NCBI GenBank assembly: GCA_034658635.1
Contig: JAYEFL010000354.1
Span: 1 to 7,917 of the forward strand
Direction of reading: 5' to 3'
DNA: 7,917 bases
Source: JABHCC01 sp034658635
Lineage (GTDB): Bacteria > Bacteroidota > Bacteroidia > Bacteroidales > UBA12481
How positions within the stretch are numbered: the stretch's first letter is position 1; every line of letters starts with the position of its first letter. The translations under genes and the position numbers were made by a program. This document shows, piece after piece, positions 1 to 5,819 of the stretch. The notes under the pieces are model-generated. The model saw nothing but the letters and a program-made list of their open reading frames with translations. It did no database searches and was not told where the DNA came from.

Positions 1-1360
1 GATCAAAGGTCTTCTTGATGCCTCTCAATAAGCTCATATAGACTGGGCCGACCATCTTTTCAAGATAGGGTTTTTTAGCGTAGCCAATACCGTGTTCACC
101 GGAGACGTGTCCACCGAGCTCGGCGCCTTTTGCATAAAACAGGTCGAAAGCTTCATTGAGTTTTTTTGCAAAAACGTCATCAGACAAATTATCTTTTAAC
201 ACATAGACGTGTAAGTTACCGTCACCGGCATGACCGAAAGAGGCGATCCGTATATCCAGCTCTTTTTCAACGACTTTTGTGTAGTTGATAAAATCTGCAA
301 CAAAATTACGGGGTACGACCACATCGCATTCATCCATTTCAGTGGTAGATGCTTTGATCGCTTCCAGAAAAGCACTACGCGCGGACCAAATGGATTCATT
401 GCGTTCATCCGTATCAGAGATTAAAACATCCATCGCGCCGGCATCCAGACATACGTGAGCGACTTGCTCATAGATCTTTTCAACCTCGGCTTTTGAATTG
501 CCGTCAAAGGTCAATAAAATATATGCATCTGCAGAGTTATCCGGAAATTTCTTGCCGAGATAATTTTCGGCGGCAAGGATAACATTACGTTCCATATATT
601 CAATGGCTGTTGGGATAGCTTTGGATTTAATGATAGTCGGGACGGCTGTGATCGCCGTTTCAATATCAGGGAAGGGGACAAGCAGGGAAATAGCGACTTT
701 CGGGAGAGGTAGAAGCTTCAATACGGCTTTCGTAATGATACCTAATGTTCCTTCAGAACCGATAATTAGGTCTTTAAGGCTATAGCCTGAGCTATCTTTG
801 ACGATCTTGCCGCCAACAGTAATAATTTCACCTGAGCTAAGTACAACTTCGAGTTCACGGATGTGATCACGGGTTACACCGTATTTTACAGCGCGCATAC
901 CGCCGGCATTGGTTGAGATATTTCCACCGATAGAAGCAGATTTTTCACCGGGATCCGGAGCATAGAATAAATCGTTCTCTTCCACATATTTGGATATTTC
1001 CATGTGAAGGACACCGGGTTCTACGGTCAGAGTGAGATTAGCTTCATCCAATTCAAGGATTTGGTTCATATGTTCCGTAGAAAGCATGATCCCTTTGTGG
1101 ATGGCGACCGCCGCGCCGACCAGTCCGGTACCCTGCCCCCGAGGTGTTACTGCAATATGCTTATCATTTGCATATTTCAAAATGTCGGAAACCTGTCCGC
1201 TATTCATTGGTAAAACAACCACATCGGGGTATTGGCGGATCCCCGCCAATTCGTCGCGGCTGTAGTCCTCGTGAATAGCATCACCGATCAGAACATTATC
1301 ATTCCCGCATATTTCGATCAAACGATCGATATCTAACTGAGTCAGAGGCGAATAGTCCAT
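1..1360 (-). CDS. glcD: GlcD/LctD-like FAD-linked 2-hydroxyacid dehydrogenase (3' end off window)
   Basis: This encodes a VAO-fold flavoprotein that oxidises a 2-hydroxyacid (D-lactate or glycolate type) and, by context, feeds electrons to the ETF encoded just upstream. The frame is open from ATG 1360 to the window edge, giving 453 residues. The family is usually about 460-470, so only some 10-15 residues are missing. Visible motifs are the FAD-binding PRGQGTGLVGAAVA (residues 73-86), GGNISTNAGG (145-154), GSEGTLGIIT (201-210), and the C-terminal FAD-oxidase signatures FGHAGDGNLHV (375-385) and SGEHGIG (420-426), whose His/Glu residues bind the metal or substrate carboxylate in this family. 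The start is supported by AGGGA five bases upstream, overlapping the etfA stop; the gap is 8 bp. Order etfB-etfA-this gene matches lctBCD of acetogens. Family is certain; lactate as substrate is inferred. Glycolate, 2-hydroxyglutarate or another hydroxyacid cannot be excluded. Confidence 0.95.
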   Translation of the reverse strand, partial: MDYSPLTQLDIDRLIEICGNDNVLIGDAIHEDYSRDELAGIRQYPDVVVLPMNSGQVSDILKYANDKHIAVTPRGQGTGLVGAAVAIHKGIMLSTEHMNQILELDEANLTLTVEPGVLHMEISKYVEENDLFYAPDPGEKSASIGGNISTNAGGMRAVKYGVTRDHIRELEVVLSSGEIITVGGKIVKDSSGYSLKDLIIGSEGTLGIITKAVLKLLPLPKVAISLLVPFPDIETAITAVPTIIKSKAIPTAIEYMERNVILAAENYLGKKFPDNSADAYILLTFDGNSKAEVEKIYEQVAHVCLDAGAMDVLISDTDERNESIWSARSAFLEAIKASTTEMDECDVVVPRNFVADFINYTKVVEKELDIRIASFGHAGDGNLHVYVLKDNLSDDVFAKKLNEAFDLFYAKGAELGGHVSGEHGIGYAKKPYLEKMVGPVYMSLLRGIKKTFD

Positions 1361-1368
1361 ATATATCC

Positions 1369-2562
1369 CTATTGTTCTTTTTTTATTTCTTTGATCTGAG
1401 CTAACAGATCCGGTATGATCTCGTAAATATCTCCAACGATGGCATAATGAGCTACATCGAAGATCTGTGCTTTCGGATCTTCATTGATAGAAATGATCAT
1501 ATCTGAATTGTTCATTCCCGCAACGAACTGAATAGCTCCCGAAACACCGCAGGTAATGATCAATTTAGGCTTAACCGTGCGTCCGCTAAGCCCAATCTGT
1601 AAACGGGCATCCATCCATCCTGCTTCAATCAAAGGACGTGTGGTAGCTACCATAGCACCCAATTCTTCTGCCAGGTCATAGACCATTTTCAGATCATCTT
1701 TCTTTTTAAAAGCGTGTCCGGCAACAACAATAACATCCGCATCTTCAATACTTTTGACTTTTTCTTTTTTCTTGATCTCAATTACCTTGATCTTTGAATC
1801 AAGTTTTTCATCCACAATATCGCAGAGGGTCAATTTACCGCTTTTTTCTTTAGTACGCTCAGGTGCATCAAATATTTTATATCGGACCGTAGCAAATTGC
1901 GGACGATGGTTAGGCGTATGAATATGTGCCATAATATTACCGCCGAAGGCAGGGCGAATTTGATCAAGATCAGTGTTTTCCTGGACATCCAGAGTAGTGC
2001 AGTCTGCAGTTAAACCGGTACGAAATCGCGCTGCGATACGTGGTGCCAGAGAGCGACCAACCGTTGTGCCGCCTACCAACACGATCGTGGGCTTGTTTTT
2101 ATTAATATAATCTTCAAAAACTGCGGTATATGGCTCAATGCGAAAATTATGTAATTGTGGCTTATCATAGACGAAAACTTCATCTGCTCCATAGTGTAGA
2201 ACCTGCTCTGCGATTTCAGAGATATTACTACCCATAAGTAGGCATTGAACCGGATGCCCGATCTTATCAGCCATTTTTCTGGCTTTCCCTATCAATTCAA
2301 AACTTACAGGATGAATATCACCTTCGATATGATCAATATAGACTGTTACGCCACGCCATTCGTCTTTATTGACACTTGGAGCAACATCTTCAACATATTC
2401 AAATATCTCCGGAAGACGCTTGACACATATCTTACACATTTTACATGCTGCATTCAGGATCAATTCATCATTTGATTCAAATTCAAGTGCATCAAAGGGA
2501 CATACCTTGATAGTAGCTTCCCGGTCTTTTATCTTATCTTGATGTACAACTATTTTTGCCAT
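1369..2562 (-). CDS. etfA: Electron transfer flavoprotein alpha subunit with N-terminal ferredoxin-like domain
   Basis: Alpha subunit of a heterodimeric ETF, 397 residues, longer than the usual 310-330 because of an N-terminal ferredoxin-like domain (about 1-65). Cysteines C21 (in CPFDAL), C40, C43 and C46 (CKMCKIC) remain, while the positions of C1-C3 of motif 1 and C4 of motif 2 are I11, R14, T17 and L50. This is the ligand set for one [4Fe-4S] cluster, not two. The ETF-alpha FAD domain follows, with TRPLIEAGW, SGRTVKPK, SGAIQF (341-346), INEDPKAQIF and HYAIVGD (372-378). Two positions differ from the common ETF-alpha signature: F346 where His is usual and H372 where Asp is usual. ETF alpha binds the electron-shuttling FAD; the ferredoxin domain probably gives the low-potential exit in a bifurcating complex. 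It lies 11 bp after etfB and 8 bp before the dehydrogenase, so the three are co-transcribed. Its AGG ribosome site overlaps the etfB stop. Confidence 0.96.
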   Translation of the reverse strand: MAKIVVHQDKIKDREATIKVCPFDALEFESNDELILNAACKMCKICVKRLPEIFEYVEDVAPSVNKDEWRGVTVYIDHIEGDIHPVSFELIGKARKMADKIGHPVQCLLMGSNISEIAEQVLHYGADEVFVYDKPQLHNFRIEPYTAVFEDYINKNKPTIVLVGGTTVGRSLAPRIAARFRTGLTADCTTLDVQENTDLDQIRPAFGGNIMAHIHTPNHRPQFATVRYKIFDAPERTKEKSGKLTLCDIVDEKLDSKIKVIEIKKKEKVKSIEDADVIVVAGHAFKKKDDLKMVYDLAEELGAMVATTRPLIEAGWMDARLQIGLSGRTVKPKLIITCGVSGAIQFVAGMNNSDMIISINEDPKAQIFDVAHYAIVGDIYEIIPDLLAQIKEIKKEQ

Positions 2563-2573
2563 TGATCTGTTAC

Positions 2574-3362
2574 CTATACGTATTTTAATTCGTGTAATTT
2601 ATCAGCAAGTTTCTTGCTCAATTTTTCGCCCTCACCTTCCCATTTTTCATTTGTGGTGTTTGCGGGAGGTGGAAATATCCTTAAAACCTGAGTTGGTGAG
2701 CCGTTCAGTCCATAATGCATGACATTCTTATCATCAAGATCATTGAAAGTAATACGGCGAACAGGACGATCTGACGTTTTCATTTTTAATTTAAAAGAGG
2801 GTAATCTGGGCTGACAAATATCTTTTTCAACAGTAATGAGACAGGGGAGGAGAACTTCCTGAATTTCTACCGATTCAGCCATATTCATCTCAACGACAAC
2901 TGAATTATCATTGATCTTATGGATTTTACGAACATTGGCAACATGCGGAATATTAAGATATTCTGCAATTTCCGGCCCAACCTGAGCCGTATCACCATCT
3001 GTCGTCATTTTACCACAGATGATCAGATCATATTTACCCATTTGAGTGATGCCTTGAGATAAAGCATAAGCGGTTGCCAAAACATCGGCACCGGCAAATT
3101 TACGGTCGGTCAATAAGCAACCTTTATCGGCGCCCATCATATATGCTTCTTTGATCACAGCTTCGGCTTGGGGCGGTCCCATAGTTATCACAGAGATCTC
3201 GGCTTGCTTGTCTTCTTTTAAGCGTACAGCCGTTTCAATAGCGTAAAGATCGTAAGGATTCATTTTAGAATCGATACCATCGCGTTTTAACACACCTGTT
3301 TTCTCATCGATCTCAACTTCCGCGGTGCCCGGAACCTGCTTGATACAAACCGTAATATTCAT
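2574..3362 (-). CDS. etfB: Electron transfer flavoprotein beta subunit, bifurcating type
   Basis: Beta subunit of ETF, 262 residues, the normal family length. It begins with the canonical MNITVCIKQVPGT and carries DGDTAQVGP at about 122-130, in the pocket that holds FAD (rather than AMP) in bifurcating ETFs; in those enzymes this flavin takes electrons from NADH or gives them to NAD+ and splits them. The start is placed at ATG 3362 because a GAGG lies six bases upstream and the family begins here. In-frame starts at 3374 (ATG) and 3380 (TTG) would add only MKMRKY and would bury that ribosome site. It is the first gene of the etfB-etfA-dehydrogenase operon and is read away from the small secreted gene at 3544. 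The bifurcating role is inferred from the motif, the ferredoxin-domain EtfA and the gene order. Confidence 0.96.
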   Translation of the reverse strand: MNITVCIKQVPGTAEVEIDEKTGVLKRDGIDSKMNPYDLYAIETAVRLKEDKQAEISVITMGPPQAEAVIKEAYMMGADKGCLLTDRKFAGADVLATAYALSQGITQMGKYDLIICGKMTTDGDTAQVGPEIAEYLNIPHVANVRKIHKINDNSVVVEMNMAESVEIQEVLLPCLITVEKDICQPRLPSFKLKMKTSDRPVRRITFNDLDDKNVMHYGLNGSPTQVLRIFPPPANTTNEKWEGEGEKLSKKLADKLHELKYV

Positions 3363-3543
3363 GTATTTCCTCATTTTCAATTCAGTTTTAAGTATAATAT
3401 AATTCGCATGTAATTTCCATAAAAATATCTATTTGATCTTTATATCATCATATTAAATAAACTTAAAATACTTTTTGCAATTCAATGTTGATTCCAATAG
3501 ATTTTATCTGTGGCAAAACTAAAAATATAAGGAGAGTTTCATC
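3363..3543. promoter_or_regulatory. Divergent intergenic region between etfB and the small secreted gene
   Basis: An AT-rich spacer of 181 bases separates the two divergent units, so both promoters must lie here unless they are internal to genes. Besides the minus-strand candidate at 3391-3419, a weak plus-strand pair TTGCAA (3475-3480) and TAGATT (3498-3503) has a 17-base spacer. AAGGAG at 3529-3534 is a good ribosome site for ATG 3544 (nine-base spacing). I saw no clear inverted-repeat operator and no riboswitch-like fold. Confidence 0.45.
3391..3419 (-). promoter_or_regulatory. Candidate sigma-70-type promoter of the etfBA-dehydrogenase operon
   Basis: Reading the minus strand, TGGAAA (3419-3414, 4/6 to the -35 consensus) and TATACT (3396-3391, 5/6 to the -10 consensus) are separated by 17 bases. 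Initiation about seven bases on would give a leader of roughly 20 bases before ATG 3362, including the GAGG ribosome site. The region is AT-rich, so such matches arise easily by chance. Confidence 0.4.
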
Positions 3544-3906
3544 ATGCTAAAAAAAATTGCTAGTGTTGTATTGATACTGTGTTTTGTGTTTGTGCTCGCA
3601 ACTGAATTTCAATCCAACTCTTACGATATGGGTTATTCTCATGGGAAAAGTGACGGTAAGAGAGATGCCAGCTGGTTATGGGTTTTTGCCGGTTTAGGTT
3701 GTAACTGTGTCGGAGCCGCTGTTGCCTATTTCGTACCGGGTGATGTTCCCTCAGAAAAAATAGTAGGCATGGGTGCCGAATACAGTATGGGCTATGCCGA
3801 TGCCTATATTAAAACTAAACGTTGGCGTCAGGTTATGTGGGCCGGGATCGGTATTATTATTAACTCTACTATTGTAGGCGCCGGGGCTTCCACTTACGGA
3901 AATTAA
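3544..3906 (+). CDS. Small secreted two-TM glycine-rich protein with internal duplication, function unknown
   Basis: A 120-residue protein I cannot assign to a named family. Residues 1-19 form a signal peptide (MLKK, hydrophobic core, VLA before TEF). The mature part is two copies of one plan: Y27-D-M-G-Y31, a Lys/Arg pair (39-40), then a glycine/alanine-rich hydrophobic segment (about 45-64); a PGDVP turn (65-69); then Y80-S-M-G-Y84, Lys/Arg (92-93) and a second hydrophobic segment (97-115). The copies align without gaps at an offset of 53. Similar small proteins with Y-x-x-G-x-x-D-A and two glycine-rich helices are, as I recall, common in Bacteroidota-type genomes, where they are also uncharacterised. 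A strong AAGGAG at 3529-3534 supports the start. The gene is divergent from etfB and ends 17 bases before a terminator-like hairpin, so it is probably monocistronic or an attenuated first gene of the next operon. A membrane-embedded hairpin is the best structural guess. Confidence 0.8.
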   Translation: MLKKIASVVLILCFVFVLATEFQSNSYDMGYSHGKSDGKRDASWLWVFAGLGCNCVGAAVAYFVPGDVPSEKIVGMGAEYSMGYADAYIKTKRWRQVMWAGIGIIINSTIVGAGASTYGN

Positions 3907-3922
3907 CAAAATTTAAATATTG

Positions 3923-3954
3923 GAATGTCCACTTTCTGTGGGCATTCTTTTTTT
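3923..3954 (+). terminator. Rho-independent terminator-like hairpin upstream of the envelope cassette
   Basis: GAATGTCCAC (3923-3932) pairs with GTGGGCATTC (3938-3947), giving ten base pairs including one T-G wobble, around a five-base loop TTTCT, followed directly by seven T (3948-3954). This is a textbook intrinsic terminator for the small gene ending at 3906. The next gene starts 11 bases after the T tract, so the hairpin must be passed, bypassed or used as an attenuator to express the cassette. Confidence 0.85.
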
Positions 3955-3965
3955 ATGGTGATTTT

Positions 3966-4646
3966 TTGAAAAGAACAATTATACTTATAATTACATTGAT
4001 CACGTGCTTTTCACTCTATGGAAAAAATCAGGTACTTTATGTGCAATACTCAAAAACAACCCAAAGTGATCCTCAAGAAACGGCCAGAGTATTTTTTGAT
4101 CCCGCAATTGGCATGCATCTTTTTGTCGATTCACCTGTTAAGCAGCGTGTGAAGATGGATGCAGAGCGTTTTCTTTATTATTATCCTGACAAAAACATAG
4201 CACTTGCTATGGACAATCGCGATGCTACTCTCGCTTCGGCATCGATGCAGCTATTCCTTTATACGGATAGTGAAGATCTTGGCCTGTCTAATATTGGCTT
4301 TAAATTGATCAACTACTCGGTAAAAAATGACACCTTGATTAAAAAATGGGAAATAAAAGGGAAAAAGAAGCGGGAATCTATTCAAATTGAAGTTTATATT
4401 CATCATGAACGAGTACAGAAAACCCGGAGTTATGATGGTTTTGGCAAGCAAATAAAAGAGGTTGTGTTTTCCCATTGGTATGAATTAAATAATTATTTCT
4501 ACCCCATGCATCTCTCGATAAAAGAGAATGATAGAATTTCAGAGTATGATTACAAACAATTAAAGCTATTGGAGTCAATACCGGATTCGATCCTGGCTAT
4601 GTTCATTCTACCCGAAGATTGTGAAATACATGAATATCAATTCTAG
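3966..4646 (+). CDS. Secreted protein, possibly LolA-like fold, first gene of the envelope cassette
   Basis: A 226-residue protein of no firmly recognised family. It starts at TTG 3966 (no ATG or GTG is usable: the ATG at 3955 hits TGA within four codons), with GGTGA at 3957-3961 as ribosome site. Residues 1-19 are a signal peptide (MKRT, isoleucine/leucine-rich core, SLYG before KNQ). C14 lies in LITC, which lacks the usual Gly/Ala/Ser before Cys, so a lipoprotein is unlikely. The rest looks like a beta-rich periplasmic domain: a VQYSKTT strand, R41-VFFDPAIGMHLFVDSP, then ERFLYYYPDKNIAL (67-80). Its order resembles LolA/LolB-type carriers (coat strand, proline-bearing strand, 'YYP' strand), followed by a second half with paired strands (about 105-200). 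The LolA resemblance is by eye and weak. The gene overlaps the YidD-domain gene by 17 bases and shares a similar export signal, so it probably works with it in the envelope. Confidence 0.85.
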   Translation: MKRTIILIITLITCFSLYGKNQVLYVQYSKTTQSDPQETARVFFDPAIGMHLFVDSPVKQRVKMDAERFLYYYPDKNIALAMDNRDATLASASMQLFLYTDSEDLGLSNIGFKLINYSVKNDTLIKKWEIKGKKKRESIQIEVYIHHERVQKTRSYDGFGKQIKEVVFSHWYELNNYFYPMHLSIKENDRISEYDYKQLKLLESIPDSILAMFILPEDCEIHEYQF

Positions 4647-5061
4647 ATATAAAGCGATCCTTGTCATACTGTTCATAGCCGTCTCTTTATGGGGACAAAA
4701 TGACGCAAAGCTAATACAAGATCATTATTTCAAATCAGCACATTACGAAAAGAAATTCGCAAATCGAAAGATCACGACCAAGTTAGAAAAAAAAGATGAT
4801 AAAACACCTTTTGTAGCCAATCTTTTTATGGAAGCGGTCTATGTATATAAAGATTATATATCTCCGCAGGATATGGATGTCTGTACTTTTCATCCCTCTT
4901 GTTCGGAATATGCTTTTCTCTGCTTGAAACACCAGTCTTTTCCAGAAGCTGTTTTGAATACCGGCGATCGTCTAATGCGCTGTTACGGTTCGAATTATAT
5001 TTATTATCCTAAAGATCCAATTACCTTATTATCAGAAAATTATCCCGATACAACAAAATGA
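4630..5061 (+). CDS. yidD: YidD-domain protein with its own secretion signal
   Basis: A 143-residue protein whose C-terminal half (about 65-127) is a YidD domain. The pattern is tyrosine-rich helix then YISP (76-79), C85-T-F-HPSCSEY (C91), C98, and R117-C118, matching the family's Y-x-x-ISP, C-x-F-x-P-T/S-CS-x-Y and RC signature. Ordinary YidD is a cytoplasmic-face, membrane-bound factor of about 70-85 residues that helps insertion of membrane proteins beside YidC. Here the domain is preceded by a signal peptide (1-22, ...VSLWG before QND) and a charged linker, and the C-terminal GGxDPVP tail is replaced by an unrelated tail. The protein should therefore sit in the periplasm or at the outer membrane. 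Start: ATG 4630 with GTGA five bases upstream; GTG 4621 is an alternative adding three residues. It overlaps the previous gene by 17 bases and the next by 4 (ATGA), so translation is coupled. Confidence 0.9.
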   Translation: MNINSRYKAILVILFIAVSLWGQNDAKLIQDHYFKSAHYEKKFANRKITTKLEKKDDKTPFVANLFMEAVYVYKDYISPQDMDVCTFHPSCSEYAFLCLKHQSFPEAVLNTGDRLMRCYGSNYIYYPKDPITLLSENYPDTTK

Positions 5062-5819
5062 AGAAGATCTTATTTACATTAATGCTTTTAATAGTTATTT
5101 CCGCTTTCGGAGAAGATCTTCCGGCTTATATAGCACAATTTGACCAGGATTTGGCAATTATATTATATCGCGAAGAGTTGAAAAAGACTAACAATAATGC
5201 TGAAACGTATCAAGCCCTTGCTGATCTTTATAATAAAACAGGTGAAATCGGTTTAGCTAAAGATTGTTATCGGCATTTGATCACTATCAATGATGGATCG
5301 GAAGATGTATATAGAAACTATCTTACTTTCTTGTATGAAAACGCTTCATTTAAGCGACTAAGAGAAATCGTTAAAGCCAAAAACTTTGACTATGAATGGA
5401 GCCGTTTATTACTGGCAGAATCCTATTTTAAAGAAGGATTTTTCGATTCTACTCTTGTCTTTTCAAAAGGACTTCCTGAAATAGATGCAGGACAACTACA
5501 GCGTCTATCTTTAGAAGGACTGGAAATAAAATATCGTTCACCTGCTTTGGGTGGTATCATGTCAGCCATTATCCCGGGAAGTGGGAAAATGTACGCCGGT
5601 CGATTATTAGATGGCATTCAAGCACTTTCCATTGTAGCTGCACCGGCTTATAACGCTTATTATCATTTCGCTAAGAATGGAAAAACAAGTGTCCGTGCTT
5701 GGCTCTGGACAGCCGTTGCTTCATGGTTCTATCTCAGTGATATTTATGGGTCAATTAAAGCTGTCAATGAATATAATGAAATGCAGAAATTCAAGATCAT
5801 AGAAAGGTATGAGCAATGA
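5058..5819 (+). CDS. Signal peptide + TPR + C-terminal PGSG membrane domain protein (paralogue 1)
   Basis: A 253-residue exported protein. Residues 1-18 are a signal peptide (MKK, hydrophobic core, SAFG before EDL). About 30-140 are helical repeats, the clearest being a TPR at 48-81 (AETYQALADLYNKTGEIGLAKDCY) and a weaker one near 115-137. The C-terminus (161-240) has SPALGGIMSAIIPGSGKMYAGR, then two hydrophobic helices (about 185-205 and 213-231) ending in an SIKAVNEYN helix. This P-G-S/A-G-x-x-Y-x-G motif with two following TM helices is the hallmark of DUF5683-like membrane domains of unknown function. The start is set by the ATGA overlap with the YidD-domain gene; no clear ribosome site, so translational coupling is likely. 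It shares architecture with the next gene. TPRs suggest a protein-binding scaffold in the periplasm, anchored by the PGSG domain; no enzymatic motif is visible. Confidence 0.88.
   Translation: MKKILFTLMLLIVISAFGEDLPAYIAQFDQDLAIILYREELKKTNNNAETYQALADLYNKTGEIGLAKDCYRHLITINDGSEDVYRNYLTFLYENASFKRLREIVKAKNFDYEWSRLLLAESYFKEGFFDSTLVFSKGLPEIDAGQLQRLSLEGLEIKYRSPALGGIMSAIIPGSGKMYAGRLLDGIQALSIVAAPAYNAYYHFAKNGKTSVRAWLWTAVASWFYLSDIYGSIKAVNEYNEMQKFKIIERYEQ

Noticed and set aside
196..408. Open frame on the minus strand within the dehydrogenase gene
   Set aside because: It lies in another frame of the same strand as the GlcD-like gene, whose own frame has intact family motifs across this region; its translation has no domain-like features.
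3363..3380. Earlier starts for etfB at TTG 3380 or ATG 3374
   Set aside because: They add MKMRKY before the family-standard MNITVCIKQVP and would place the good GAGG site (3372-3369) inside the gene; ATG 3362 fits both the family and the ribosome site.
3999..4010. Possible lipobox (LITC) in the secreted protein at 3966
   Set aside because: The residue before Cys is Thr, not Gly/Ala/Ser, and a better signal peptidase I site (SLYG before KNQ) lies five residues later.
4251..4578. Two antisense open frames opposite the secreted beta protein gene
   Set aside because: They are opposite a gene with signal peptide, ribosome site and tight operon overlap; their translations are low-complexity and lack ribosome sites worth noting.
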